A stretch of 64,000 bases of DNA. Source: Candidatus Peregrinibacteria bacterium (GTDB lineage Bacteria; Patescibacteriota; Gracilibacteria; CAIRYL01; GCA-016699755). A model generated the notes under the pieces. It saw only the letters and a list, made by a program, of their open reading frames with translations, did not search any database and was not told the DNA's origin. Positions within the stretch are counted from its first letter, which is position 1. Every line of letters begins with the position of its first letter. Below are positions 16,250 through 25,643 of this stretch, piece after piece. The position numbers and the translations under genes are program-made. Location of the stretch: NCBI GenBank assembly GCA_016699755.1, contig CP065009.1:558001-622000 (forward strand), given 5' to 3'.

Positions 16250-17476
16250 TTACGATAATGCCTTCTCAAAATTTTCGGCAAGTGCATCAAAAAATGCTTC
16301 GGTTGTAAGCCACGATTCTCGCGGAGGATTATCAGTTGAGTACACTGCTCGAGCGAGATCTTTTGTCATTTTTCCACTCTCCACTGTTTCAATACACACT
16401 CGCTCCAATGTTTCGCAGAAAGCAATAAGCTCATTATTTCCATCTAGTTTTCCGCGATGCGCCAATCCACGCGTCCACGCAAAAATACTCGCAATAGGAT
16501 TAGTGCTCGTCTCATTCCCCTTCTGGTGTTGATAATAGTGTTGCGTTACGGTTCCATGCGCTGCCTCTGCCTCAATTGTTTTTCCATCTGGACACATGAG
16601 CACAGAGGTCATAAGACCAAGTGAACCAAAGCCTTGAGCGATCATATCTGATTGTACGTCTCCATCGTAATTTTTGCACGCCCACACCACTCCTCCTTCA
16701 GCCTTGAGAATGCGTGCCACAGTGTCGTCGATAAGAGTGTAGTAGTAGGTCAGTTCTTTTGCTTCAAATTTCTCCTTATACTGAGTGTCATAGATTTCCT
16801 GAAAAATGTCTCGAAACATGCCATCGTAGGTTTTAAGAATGGTATCCTTTGCAGAAAACCACACGGGATAATTCATAAGGAGTCCATATTCAAAACACGC
16901 AGTTGCAAAATCGCGGATGGATTTTTCGGTGTTATACATTCCCATGGCAACTCCAGCACCAGAGAACTCAAAAACCGTGTGCTCTTCGGTTTTTCCATCT
17001 GCTCCCTCAAAAACGAGTTTTAATGTTCCTGGCTGAGAAATAGCAATATCTGTTGCTTTGTATTGATCGGCGTGCGCATGACGTCCAACCACAATTGGTT
17101 TTTTCCACGCCGGTATAAGACGCGGTACATTTTTGCAAAGAATTGGTGCGCGGAAGACAGTTCCTCCCAAGAAATTTCGAATTGTTCCATTTGGAGAACG
17201 ATATTGCTTTTTGAGATCATACTCTTTTACACGAGCGGCATTTGGCGTAATAGTGGCACATTTAATACCCACGTTGTGTTCTTTTATGGCTTTCGCCGCT
17301 TCTAACGTTACCGCATCATCAGTTTCATCTCGTTGCTTAACGTGGAGATCAAAATACTTCAGCTCGACATCAATATACGGCAAAATGAGGCGATCTTTAA
17401 TCATCTTCCAAATGACTCTGGTCATCTCGTCACCATCGAGTTCGACCACCGGATTTTTGACGGTAATTTTCGTCAT
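16250..17476 (-). CDS. icd: NADP-dependent isocitrate dehydrogenase, eukaryotic-type dimer
   Basis: About 408 residues. Oxidatively decarboxylates isocitrate to 2-oxoglutarate, making NADPH. The N-terminus VVELDGDEMTRVIWKMIKD, the block RSPNGTIRNFLGGTVFRAPI (substrate phosphate-binding Ser region), the KPIVVGRHAHADQYKATD segment and IAHGT-equivalent EAAHGTVTQHYYQH place it with mammalian IDH1/IDH2-like (subfamily II) enzymes, not the E. coli Icd type. ATG at 17476 matches family starts; an upstream in-frame start would add 21 atypical residues. Ends with its own terminator. Functionally linked to the aconitase at the window edge. Confidence 0.94.
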   Translation of the reverse strand: MTKITVKNPVVELDGDEMTRVIWKMIKDRLILPYIDVELKYFDLHVKQRDETDDAVTLEAAKAIKEHNVGIKCATITPNAARVKEYDLKKQYRSPNGTIRNFLGGTVFRAPILCKNVPRLIPAWKKPIVVGRHAHADQYKATDIAISQPGTLKLVFEGADGKTEEHTVFEFSGAGVAMGMYNTEKSIRDFATACFEYGLLMNYPVWFSAKDTILKTYDGMFRDIFQEIYDTQYKEKFEAKELTYYYTLIDDTVARILKAEGGVVWACKNYDGDVQSDMIAQGFGSLGLMTSVLMCPDGKTIEAEAAHGTVTQHYYQHQKGNETSTNPIASIFAWTRGLAHRGKLDGNNELIAFCETLERVCIETVESGKMTKDLARAVYSTDNPPRESWLTTEAFFDALAENFEKALS

Positions 17477-17588
17477 AACTATCTCAAGAAAAAGAAATTG
17501 CCCATAGCAAAGAGGCGAAAAGAGGGTATCAACGGACACAAAAAAATCAAGACGAAAGCAATAATTTTCTTTTGTGAAGCTTTTAGTT

Positions 17589-17620
17589 TTGACATAATGC
17601 TTACCATCTTATCTTAAAAT
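17589..17620 (+). promoter_or_regulatory. hisA promoter, predicted leaderless start
   Basis: TTGACA at 17589-17594 lies 26 bp before the hisA ATG. A -10 element in TTATCTTAAAAT (best TATCTT, 15-bp spacing) puts the transcription start at or within a few bases of the ATG at 17621, leaving no room for a ribosome site. Confidence 0.6.
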
Positions 17621-18355
17621 ATGTCTTTTCAGCTTTGGCCAGCCATTGATCTTTTGGAGGGAAAACCTGTGCGTCTTCTTCAAGGAGATTATGAAAAAAA
17701 GACAGAATACAGCTGTTCGCTTTCAGAAATTGCAAAGATTTTCTCCTCATTTTCTCACGGGATTCACGTGGTTGATCTCGATGGTGCAAAGGCAGGAATT
17801 CCAATAAATAGAGATGCCGTACAAGAAATTATCCGTTCCACCACACGTCCTGTGGAAATAGGTGGTGGCATTCGATCATTTTCCGACATTGAGCTCTTGT
17901 TGTCACTTGGGGCTTCCCGAATTATTTTAGGAACCTCAGCACTTGAAAATCCAACATTTCTTCGGGAGGTGCTTTTTCAATTCTCTTCGGAAAAAATAGT
18001 TGTGGGAGTCGATTTAAAAAATGGTACTCCGGCAACACATGGCTGGCAACAGATGAGCAGAATCATTCTCAATGATTTCTTGCAAGTGCTTTCAGATTTG
18101 GGTGTACAAAATATTATTGTTACAGATATCGTGACCGATGGCATGCTTTCTGGTCCACCCATTCCGCTCTTTCAAAAAATTCAGCGAGATTTTCCAAAGT
18201 TCTCTGTTATTGCTTCTGGTGGAGTCTCTTGTATAAAAGATCTGGAAGATCTTCGCAGTGCGCATCTCTCTGGCGCTGTTTTTGGAAAAGCTTTTTACGA
18301 GCAAAAAATTTCACAAGAACAACTCGAAACATTTTCTCATCTTTTCAAAGAATGA
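17621..18355 (+). CDS. hisA: ProFAR isomerase (histidine biosynthesis)
   Basis: 244 residues, a beta-alpha barrel. Isomerises ProFAR to PRFAR. Starts WPAIDLLEGKPVRLLQGD with the catalytic Asp; later VVDLDGAKAG, EIGGGIRS (phosphate-binding), and VTDIVTDGMLSGP with the second catalytic Asp, then VIASGGVSCIKDL. It is separated by ~7 kb from the hisC-D-B-H genes on the other strand. Its TGA overlaps the ATG of a CPBP protease gene (ATGA), so the two are co-translated. Confidence 0.95.
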   Translation: MSFQLWPAIDLLEGKPVRLLQGDYEKKTEYSCSLSEIAKIFSSFSHGIHVVDLDGAKAGIPINRDAVQEIIRSTTRPVEIGGGIRSFSDIELLLSLGASRIILGTSALENPTFLREVLFQFSSEKIVVGVDLKNGTPATHGWQQMSRIILNDFLQVLSDLGVQNIIVTDIVTDGMLSGPPIPLFQKIQRDFPKFSVIASGGVSCIKDLEDLRSAHLSGAVFGKAFYEQKISQEQLETFSHLFKE

Positions 18356-19059
18356 TCCGTCACCAATTCCTTCTTTTTGCCATTATCCCAGCACTGTTTT
18401 TTAATGGTATTGCTTCCATTTTCTACTTTGTTCTTTTTGCAGAAATCGGATTTGCAAATATGCTCTACGGATCCTCAAAACTCCTTCTCCTTCTCTGGCC
18501 AATGTTGTGGCTTTTGTTTTTGAGACAAAAAAATAGAGAGGAGTTTTTCCCCTCATTTTTCTCCCTTGGTAATGCAAAGAAAGCAATTCTCTATGGAGTA
18601 GTAAGTGGAGTTTCCATTTTCTCTGCCGGAATAGCTATTTTTTTCTTCTTTGAGAATTTTTTCCAAAGCTTTACCTCAGAAATAACAGCAAAAACAATGC
18701 AGATGGGACTCATTTCTCCCCTTTTTTATCTTCTTTTTTCGGGAATCATTTGTATACTTCACTCTCTTTTTGAAGAGTTTTATTGGCGATATTTCGTTTT
18801 TCACGGACTCCGTTTACGATTTGGAATATTTTCCTCAGCACTACTCTCGAGTATTGGATTTTCCCTTCATCACTTTGTAATTCTTAGTCAATATTTTCCC
18901 CTTCCGCTCACCGTTGCCTTAGGAACCGCAGTGGGCGTTGGGGGATTTTTCTGGTGCATTCTTACAGCACACACCAAAACTTTTCTCGGAAACTGGATCA
19001 GCCATATATTTGTGGATGTTGGCATTTTTGGAATTGGATACATTTTGATGTTTGAGTAA
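18352..19059 (+). CDS. CPBP family intramembrane metalloprotease (Abi/CAAX-like)
   Basis: 235 residues with about seven hydrophobic helices. The family motifs are present in order: FEEFYWRYFVF (motif 1, EExxxR-like with the catalytic Glu pair), SLHHFVIL (motif 2, His), and SHIFVDVGIFG (motif 4, His/Asp). Such proteins cleave or modify membrane-bound substrates. The ATG overlaps the hisA stop, so it is expressed with a histidine enzyme; no functional link is evident. Confidence 0.85.
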   Translation: MIRHQFLLFAIIPALFFNGIASIFYFVLFAEIGFANMLYGSSKLLLLLWPMLWLLFLRQKNREEFFPSFFSLGNAKKAILYGVVSGVSIFSAGIAIFFFFENFFQSFTSEITAKTMQMGLISPLFYLLFSGIICILHSLFEEFYWRYFVFHGLRLRFGIFSSALLSSIGFSLHHFVILSQYFPLPLTVALGTAVGVGGFFWCILTAHTKTFLGNWISHIFVDVGIFGIGYILMFE

Positions 19060-19078
19060 TCCCAAAATGCCATACGAA

Positions 19079-19111
19079 AACCCCTTTCAAAAAAGAATCC
19101 TGAAAGGGGTT
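19079..19111 (-). terminator. Terminator hairpin between CPBP gene and pnp
   Basis: A perfect 10-bp stem, AACCCCTTTC with GAAAGGGGTT, and a 13-nt loop. On the minus strand the stem ends in T residues and continues TTCG, so it best fits termination of pnp; it may also halt the plus-strand hisA transcript. Confidence 0.75.
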
Positions 19112-19133
19112 GTAAAATGAGAAGGGAAGAAAC

Positions 19134-21233
19134 TTACTTGTTTTCTGCGTCTTTCATGGAAAGTCGGAGTCGTCCCACTTCGTCAATCTGAGTCAATTTC
19201 ACACGTACCAATTGCCCCACCTTCAGATGATCTGCAACACGATCGACACGTTCATTACTAATAAGCGAAACGTGTACGAGTCCTTGTGTTCCCTTCATAA
19301 TCTCCACAAAAGCACCGTAGTCTTCAACACGAACAACTTTTCCATCGTATGTCTTCCCTACTTCTGGTTCTGCAGTAATTTCATCCACCATGCGTTTTGC
19401 CTCAAGTGCTTTTTCTTCATTTGCGGAAGCGATGATAATTGTTCCGTCATCTTCAATATTCATTTCTACGCCGGTAGCATCAATAATTTTATTAATCATT
19501 TCTCCTCCTTTCCCGATCACTTCTCTGATTTTTATTGGGTTGATTTTGAAAACAAGAAGTCGCGGTGCGTACGGAGAAATATCTTTTCGGGGAGTAGAAA
19601 TAGATTCGAGCATTTTTTCAAGAATCTGAAGTCTTCCCTTGTGCGCTTGTTTGAGTGCAGTTGCAAAGATTTCTTGGGAGATTCCGATAATTTTAATATC
19701 CATCTGAATCGCAGTAATTCCCTTCTCGGTTCCGGCAACTTTAAAGTCCATATCACCGCCAAAATCTTCTTCGTCCTGAATATCGGAAAGCACTTGAAAA
19801 GCTCCGGTTTCATGATCAGTCATGAGCCCCATCGCAATTCCCGCGACAGGCGCAGAAATAGGAACTCCTCCGTCCATAAGCGCGAGGGTCGATCCACAAG
19901 TCGCCGCCATAGAACTTGATCCATTGGACTGAAGAATTTCCGTTACCACTCGCATGACATACGGAAAGTCTTTTTGATCGGGAAGTACGGGAACGAGCGC
20001 TTTTTCTGCCAATGCTCCATGTCCGATTTCACGATTTCCCGTAGAAAGTCGGTTTGAACACTCGCCCACTGAGAATGGCGGAAAGTTGTAATGGTGGAGA
20101 TAGCGAACCTTTTTCTCTCCTTCAATTCCATCGACAATAAGTTCATTACCGGGGGATGCCAAAGTAAGAAGAGAAAGCCCTTGTGTTTCTCCACGCTGGA
20201 AAAGACCAGAACCGTGCGTTCGTGGAAGGATGCCAACTTCTGTAAAAAGTGGGCGAACTTCATCGACCTTTCGGTTATTAATACGGCGTTTTTCCTTGAG
20301 AACAGCATCTCGAATAATATCGGAAAAGATGCCACTAAAAAGCGAACCAAGCTGAGAAAGATCACGCTCTTCACCAAAATGAGCAATAGCCGCTTCTTTT
20401 GCCTCTACTTGAATTTCTGCTTTTCGAGCAAATCGCTGAAGCTTTCCTGGTGTTTCAAAAATGCATGCCTGCATTTTTTCGGTAAACCCTGCTTCAAGAA
20501 ATTTTTTGAGCTCTAGGTCTTTTTCTATGGCAGGAATTTCTTGTTTTGTTTTTCCAATTTTCTGGGCAATTTCCGCAATAAATGCGGCAATTTTCATTCC
20601 CCATACTCGCCCAAACTCAATAGCTTCGAGCATTTTTTCTTCGGAGATTTCTTTAGCTCCCGCCTCAATCATCACGACATTGGTATCGGATGTAGCAACA
20701 ACAAGATCAAGATCGGACAATGCTCTTTGCTCTGGAGTGGGATTTAAGACGAACTCCCCGTTAATAAGACCAACACGAACATTTGCCGAAGGACCATTCC
20801 AAGGAATATCAGAAATGGCAAGTGCCGCACTTGCGGCAATTCCCGAAAGAATATCGTGCTCATTTTCTCGATCGTATGAAAGCGGTATGAGCATCACTTG
20901 AATATCGTGTCGAATGTGCTTTGGAAAAAGCGGACGAATTTGGCGGTCGACCACACGCCCCATAAGAATTTTATCATCTGAAGGACGTGCTTCACGCTTG
21001 TTGAAGCGACTTGATTTCATAACACCAGCGGCATAGTACCGTTCTTGGTAATTGACCATAACGGGAAGAAAATCAATTCCTTCTCGAGGAGAAGAGCTCA
21101 TTGTGGCAGTGGCAAGAACGTGAGTTCCGTCAATACTCGCAACGGCAGAGCCGTTCGCCATTTGCGCGAGCTTTCCGGTAGAAACCGAAAGTGTTTTCCC
21201 CTGAATATCTAGGGTAAAGACCTGATCTGACAT
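19134..21233 (-). CDS. pnp: Polyribonucleotide nucleotidyltransferase
   Basis: 699 residues. 3'-to-5' phosphorolytic exoribonuclease of the RNA degradation machinery. Two RNase PH domains are visible, with FNKREARPSDDKILMGRVVDRQIRPLF cut at residue ~75 in the first and GGVPISAPVAGIAMGL plus DIQDEEDFGGDMDFKVAGT (catalytic Asp residues) in the second; then KH (INPIKIREVIGKGGEMI) and S1 (DGKVVRVEDYGAFVEI). ATG at 21233 gives the usual MSDQVFTLDI start. The commonly linked rpsO is not upstream. Confidence 0.97.
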   Translation of the reverse strand: MSDQVFTLDIQGKTLSVSTGKLAQMANGSAVASIDGTHVLATATMSSSPREGIDFLPVMVNYQERYYAAGVMKSSRFNKREARPSDDKILMGRVVDRQIRPLFPKHIRHDIQVMLIPLSYDRENEHDILSGIAASAALAISDIPWNGPSANVRVGLINGEFVLNPTPEQRALSDLDLVVATSDTNVVMIEAGAKEISEEKMLEAIEFGRVWGMKIAAFIAEIAQKIGKTKQEIPAIEKDLELKKFLEAGFTEKMQACIFETPGKLQRFARKAEIQVEAKEAAIAHFGEERDLSQLGSLFSGIFSDIIRDAVLKEKRRINNRKVDEVRPLFTEVGILPRTHGSGLFQRGETQGLSLLTLASPGNELIVDGIEGEKKVRYLHHYNFPPFSVGECSNRLSTGNREIGHGALAEKALVPVLPDQKDFPYVMRVVTEILQSNGSSSMAATCGSTLALMDGGVPISAPVAGIAMGLMTDHETGAFQVLSDIQDEEDFGGDMDFKVAGTEKGITAIQMDIKIIGISQEIFATALKQAHKGRLQILEKMLESISTPRKDISPYAPRLLVFKINPIKIREVIGKGGEMINKIIDATGVEMNIEDDGTIIIASANEEKALEAKRMVDEITAEPEVGKTYDGKVVRVEDYGAFVEIMKGTQGLVHVSLISNERVDRVADHLKVGQLVRVKLTQIDEVGRLRLSMKDAENK

Positions 21234-21411
21234 GCAGATAAAGAAAGAGAAAAGAAGGTTGCCCTTCCTCTCTCTTTTTGGAATCGAAAGCGAGATCCTT
21301 TGAAACTTTAAGAGCACTCCTTAAAACCTCAAAAATCTTGCTATTCGACACCCCTCATAAAGACAAAAGAAGAGACATACCTATTTTTGCACAAACAAGG
21401 AGGAGAGGGAA

Positions 21412-21459
21412 ATGCTTTTTGGAAAAAAATGGCATCACAAAAGATCTGACCTAAAATGA
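21412..21459 (+). other. 15-codon micro-ORF behind a perfect Shine-Dalgarno
   Basis: AAGGAGG (21397-21403) stands 8 nt before an ATG that opens MLFGKKWHHKRSDLK and stops at TGA. Most real genes here lack any such ribosome site, so this one is conspicuous. It lies in a 370-bp space between divergent pnp and ridA, with 144 nt to the ridA ATG. It may be a leader peptide or chance; nothing else in this space is recognised. Confidence 0.3.
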
Positions 21460-21603
21460 ACATTTTTGAAACATTTTAAGAACGAAAGAGAAAAAAGTTG
21501 AAAAATAGAAAAAACTCCAAAAGTGATATTTTAGGTAAGCAAATAGAGAACTTTTAAAAAACGTATTTTTTTGCGATACTTATATGTGATTTTTTCCTTT
21601 TAA

Positions 21604-21996
21604 ATGTCTGCTATCACCTTTGTCGAAACCCCACTTGCTCCACGAGCTGTTGGACCATATTCTCAAGCAGCAGTATACCGAAATATGCTCTTTGTCTCTG
21701 GACAAATTGGTCTTTTGCCCCAAGGAGGAGCACTTCCAGAAAATTTTTTAGATGAAGCAAAAAATGCGCTCTACAATCTAAAATCTATTACCGAAGCATC
21801 TGGAAGTCGTCTCGATAGAATTTTTAAAGTCACTGTTTTTCTCACAGATATGTCACTTTTTGATGATATGAATGGAATCTATCGGCGGTTTTTTCCCGAT
21901 AATTACCCTGCGCGTGAGTGTGTTGCAGTAGCAGAGCTCCCAAAAGGCGCTCGAATAGAGATTTCTGCGCAGGGTTTTGTTCGAGAAGATATGTAA
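21604..21996 (+). CDS. ridA: RidA/YjgF family enamine/imine deaminase
   Basis: 130 residues. Hydrolyses reactive 2-aminoacrylate and similar enamines made by PLP enzymes such as threonine dehydratase. The family pattern is complete: GPYSQAAVYRNMLFVSGQIG, VTVFLTDMSLFDDMN and the C-terminal PARECVAVAELPKGARIEI with the substrate-binding Arg and final Glu. Full length. It may protect the branched-chain amino acid pathway encoded nearby. Confidence 0.95.
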   Translation: MSAITFVETPLAPRAVGPYSQAAVYRNMLFVSGQIGLLPQGGALPENFLDEAKNALYNLKSITEASGSRLDRIFKVTVFLTDMSLFDDMNGIYRRFFPDNYPARECVAVAELPKGARIEISAQGFVREDM

Positions 21997-22031
21997 AGAC
22001 TTATCGAGAGAGATACAATTTTTGCATAATA

Positions 22032-22247
22032 TTACGATTGGGGCTCCTCGGGATTAGGCAGTTCTTTTTTTTCATCGTTACAGCAAGACTGAATTCTCTC
22101 CCTCCAAGCATTTATAACGGGATTGGGGAGCATATTGTAAGATCCATCATTATGCCGAAGACTCTCTTTTGAAGGTCTGTTCTCAGGAGCACCCATTTCA
22201 AGTTCGTATCCCATTGAAAATATTTGAAAAAGAAATTTCCACCACAT
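22032..22247 (-). CDS. Small hypothetical protein
   Basis: 71 residues from ATG 22247, or 60 from ATG 22214. The longer form begins with an aromatic stretch (MWWKFLFQIF) and then reads as a hydrophilic protein with two adjacent Cys (QSCCNDEKKELPNPEEP). TTGACA occurs 36 bp upstream but no good -10 follows. Located just downstream of nothing and upstream-adjacent to the antiporter's 3' end, in a 300-bp gap. Amino-acid composition is credible; existence is uncertain. Confidence 0.4.
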   Translation of the reverse strand: MWWKFLFQIFSMGYELEMGAPENRPSKESLRHNDGSYNMLPNPVINAWRERIQSCCNDEKKELPNPEEPQS

Positions 22248-22298
22248 TTTGATGGTGTGGCATTTTTTCTCAAAACGCTTGTTATTGTCAATTTTTTT

Positions 22299-24458
22299 CT
22301 AAAGCTCGTCTTCGTCTTCTGTAGCATCTTTTCGTATTTTTTTCATGCGTCGCTGAAGCGATTCCTGAAGTGCCATATATACTTTTTGTGTCACAATATC
22401 TCGTTCAAAAAAATCCTGAATAAACTGTTGTTCTAGCGCCAAACAATTTCGCTTCGTAAGATAAAATTTGTGTCCTTTCAAAAAATCTGAACAACGCTTT
22501 TCGAGTGAAAATTGTTTTTCTTGCGCATTTTTATGCCATTTTTGATATTGCTCTCGCACAATTTGAAGAATGTCCCCTTCAAGAAAAAGCCCATTTTCCT
22601 CAAGCTCCTCTAGATGCTTGAGAACATTCCAAGCAGAAATGCGTCGTGCTCGGTATCGTTCGTATTTTTGGATAATGCGATTTCGTTTCCATCGTCCAAT
22701 CATTTTTCGAAAGAATGTGGTTTCTATGAAAAAACGAAAGACAGAGATAATTCGATTCTCTTCATCTTTGAGTCGATCGAGAAATGGAATTACAGACCTT
22801 CTTTTCTCTTGCTCAGTATTGAGGGTAATGCGCTCTTTTTGGCGTTCTGTACTCCGTATAAGTTCACCAAGGGTTTGCTCTGATATTTCTTCTGAAGAAA
22901 AAAGTTGATAAAACACTTTTCGCTCTACCCCAAGACAGTGTTTTTTCAAAATAGAAAGAAGTTCGTGTTCTGAGAATGTTTTCTTTTCTTGGAAAAGTCT
23001 TTTTATTTTTTTATTCGCCTTTGTTTCTGATTTCCGATACGTACTCGAAAGCTTATGATAGACATCTTCACTTACATAGCGCTTTCTGTAGATTTTTTTG
23101 AGATGATCGCGCATCGAATGCGACACGAGAACATGGCTCTCTTCAATCTCGAGAATATCAATCGGAGTAAAATTCATAAGTCCAAATTTTCGAAGTACCC
23201 ACGAAATGGTTGTAGAATTAAAAATAAAATAGGCAATAATAACAGAAACTGTCATCGCCTGAAGAAGCTGGAGATCTTGATAATCACGAGGAATAAGAAG
23301 AAGCATTACTACAGCAAGCGCCCCACGAAGACCACCATGAGCAATAATAACTTGCCATGAAAAAGGGATGCGGTCTCTTTTTGTAAAAAGATTGATAAGC
23401 GAAAGTGCCGGAATAACCGAGAGAAAACGAGCAATAGTAACAATAATAACCGCCATAAAGGATGGGAACCAAAATTCAGAGGAAGAAGAAGTTGCAACGG
23501 CAATACCAATAAGAATAAAAACAAAAGAATTCACAATAAATGCCATGTGGTCCCAAAGAGATTCCATGGTCGCCAAGATACTCGGAGTAATTTTGTTACG
23601 ACCGTAATTTCCAAGAATAACACCAGCCATTACCGTGGCAATAATTCCAGAAACGCCAATGTGTTCAGCAAAAAGAAAGGTGGAGTGCGCAAGAATGAGT
23701 GCGAATGTCATTTCTACATTTTGATTTTCTCGAACTTTTTCAATGGTCTTTGAGAAGAAAAACCCCATGAATACTCCGAAGAGCACTCCACCAAATACTT
23801 TAAAGAAAAAATCACCGATGCCGGTGTAAAAGGATTGAATTTCCGACTCTTGACCAACGCGCAAAAGGATAACGCCGAGAACAATTTTAAACAGCACAAG
23901 AGTCGTTCCGTCATTAAAAAGGCTCTCGCCCTCAACAATGGTTCGTAATCGCCGAGGCGCGCCAACTTCTTTAAACGTCCCAAGTACTGCCACCGGATCG
24001 GTTGCAGAGATGATAATTCCAAAAGCAATTGCTGTGAGCCAAGAAATACCAAAAAAAGAATGAAGTACAAAAGAAATAATTCCCGCGGAGACGAGAACAG
24101 AAAAAATAGAGAGAACACTAATAGCGACGAGATTTTGCTTGAGATAAGAAAAGCGGAGATTAAAGGAGGATTCAAAAACAAGAATGGGGAGAAAAATAAA
24201 AAAGACAATATCAGGAGAGAGGCGAAAATTCCCAATATGCTCCAAAAACTGGAGTGTAAAATCTTCCTGAGAAATACCTTGCAGATTCATAAGAAAATCT
24301 ACCCCCCAGTTCCCAAAAAAAGAAATGAGCATTCCAAAGAGAACGAGGAGCATTGTAAACGGAATTCGAATCTTTCCGCTCATGAGATGAAGAACACCTC
24401 CTACAAAAAGGAATATAAGGAGGGAAAGCGCAGTAAAAAAGAAATCCTGATGGTCCAT
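22299..24458 (-). CDS. CPA1-family Na+(K+)/H+ antiporter with long cytoplasmic tail
   Basis: 719 residues. About twelve membrane helices in residues 1-430 contain the CPA1/NhaP signatures ISATDPVAVLGTFKEVG and EGESLFNDGTTLVLF (ion-binding Asp pair) and HGGLRGALAVVMLLL. Residues 430-719 form a charged, mostly helical cytoplasmic tail with many Arg/Lys/Glu and no TrkA or cNMP domain I can see. It exchanges monovalent cations for protons at the inner membrane. The tail ends in an acidic DATEDEDEL. Confidence 0.93.
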   Translation of the reverse strand: MDHQDFFFTALSLLIFLFVGGVLHLMSGKIRIPFTMLLVLFGMLISFFGNWGVDFLMNLQGISQEDFTLQFLEHIGNFRLSPDIVFFIFLPILVFESSFNLRFSYLKQNLVAISVLSIFSVLVSAGIISFVLHSFFGISWLTAIAFGIIISATDPVAVLGTFKEVGAPRRLRTIVEGESLFNDGTTLVLFKIVLGVILLRVGQESEIQSFYTGIGDFFFKVFGGVLFGVFMGFFFSKTIEKVRENQNVEMTFALILAHSTFLFAEHIGVSGIIATVMAGVILGNYGRNKITPSILATMESLWDHMAFIVNSFVFILIGIAVATSSSSEFWFPSFMAVIIVTIARFLSVIPALSLINLFTKRDRIPFSWQVIIAHGGLRGALAVVMLLLIPRDYQDLQLLQAMTVSVIIAYFIFNSTTISWVLRKFGLMNFTPIDILEIEESHVLVSHSMRDHLKKIYRKRYVSEDVYHKLSSTYRKSETKANKKIKRLFQEKKTFSEHELLSILKKHCLGVERKVFYQLFSSEEISEQTLGELIRSTERQKERITLNTEQEKRRSVIPFLDRLKDEENRIISVFRFFIETTFFRKMIGRWKRNRIIQKYERYRARRISAWNVLKHLEELEENGLFLEGDILQIVREQYQKWHKNAQEKQFSLEKRCSDFLKGHKFYLTKRNCLALEQQFIQDFFERDIVTQKVYMALQESLQRRMKKIRKDATEDEDEL

Positions 24459-24645
24459 GGTAATTGTTTTGTCGAACTATTAATATCTTCTTTATAATTT
24501 TTTAGCAATTGCATATTACCATATTATCGAAAGAAAAGCTTCATTTTTTTGTGATAAAGTAAAGCAAATATTATTGCTCTTTTTTTTGTATTTTCTCACT
24601 CTTTCGTGGCACCTTGAGAATAGCTAATTTCTCTTTGTTTTTTAT

Positions 24646-25623
24646 ATGTCGATTTCTCAAGAGTTTCTTTTAGAACATGCCAATAGCACACTTTCTTCTC
24701 TAAAAATTAGTGGATACGAAAAAATAGCATCAGGAAAAGTGCGTGAGATATACCGTCATCACAATAAGAATATCCTCATTACCACAGATCGCCAGTCAGC
24801 ATTTGATCGAATTCTTGCATCTATTCCATTTAAAGGACAAGTCCTCAATCGTCTTTCCGCATATTGGTTTGAGCAGACAAAGGACATTATTTCAAATCAT
24901 CTTCTTGCTGTTCCAGATGCGTCTGTGGCAGTAGTGCGCCCTGTTTCTATTTTTCCAGTAGAATTTGTGGTTCGTGGATACATGACAGGCTCTACCGATA
25001 CTTCTGTGTGGAAAAATTATGAAAAAGGAGTTCGAGAATACTGCGGGAATCATCTTCCAGAGGGCATGCAGAAAAACGAGCCATTTTTAGAGCCTATTAT
25101 TACTCCCACAACAAAGTCAGAAAAACACGATATTCTTATTTCTCGTGAAGAGATTATCGCGCAAAAACTTATAACCGCCGAAGAATGGGAAGAAGTCTCT
25201 CAAGCGGCGTTTGCGCTTTTTACGCGAGGACAAAAAATGGTAAAAGAGAAAGGACTTCTCCTTGTGGATACAAAATTTGAATTTGGAAGAGATAAAAAAA
25301 CAGGAGAAATTCTTTTGGCAGATGAAGTGCTCACGCCAGATAGTTCTCGCTATTGGTTTGCAGAAACATACGAAAGTTGTTTTTTTGCCGGAAAAGAGCC
25401 AGAGAGTTTTGATAAAGAGTTTTTACGCCTTTGGTTTACTGAGCGGTGCGACCCATACCATGATGAAATTCTCCCAGAAGCACCACCAGAACTTGTGGTA
25501 AAACTTGCTAAACTTTATATTACCGCTTTTGAGATGATTACCGGAGAAAATTTTACTCCAGAAGTCGGTGGATCGGAACGAATTCAAAAAAATCTGGACG
25601 AATATTTTGCGAACGCGGTATAG
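24646..25623 (+). CDS. purC: SAICAR synthetase (purine biosynthesis)
   Basis: 325 residues. ATP-dependent joining of aspartate to CAIR. Recognised by SGKVREIY, ITTDRQSAFDRILASIPFKG, EFVVRGYMTGSTDTSVWKNY, PIITPTTKSEKHD and VDTKFEFGRD with LADEVLTPDSSRYW. The length is that of the longer, yeast-like PurC form rather than the ~240-residue E. coli form. Single gene followed 20 bp later by tRNA-Trp. purB is also in the window, at 46217-47590. Confidence 0.96.
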   Translation: MSISQEFLLEHANSTLSSLKISGYEKIASGKVREIYRHHNKNILITTDRQSAFDRILASIPFKGQVLNRLSAYWFEQTKDIISNHLLAVPDASVAVVRPVSIFPVEFVVRGYMTGSTDTSVWKNYEKGVREYCGNHLPEGMQKNEPFLEPIITPTTKSEKHDILISREEIIAQKLITAEEWEEVSQAAFALFTRGQKMVKEKGLLLVDTKFEFGRDKKTGEILLADEVLTPDSSRYWFAETYESCFFAGKEPESFDKEFLRLWFTERCDPYHDEILPEAPPELVVKLAKLYITAFEMITGENFTPEVGGSERIQKNLDEYFANAV

Positions 25624-25643
25624 TTTAATCCGTCTTACAAAAT

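Noticed and set aside
21130..21351. 73-codon ORF across the pnp start (SNSKIFEVLRSALK...)
   Set aside because: Half of it overlaps pnp coding sequence in another frame and it lacks an ATG.
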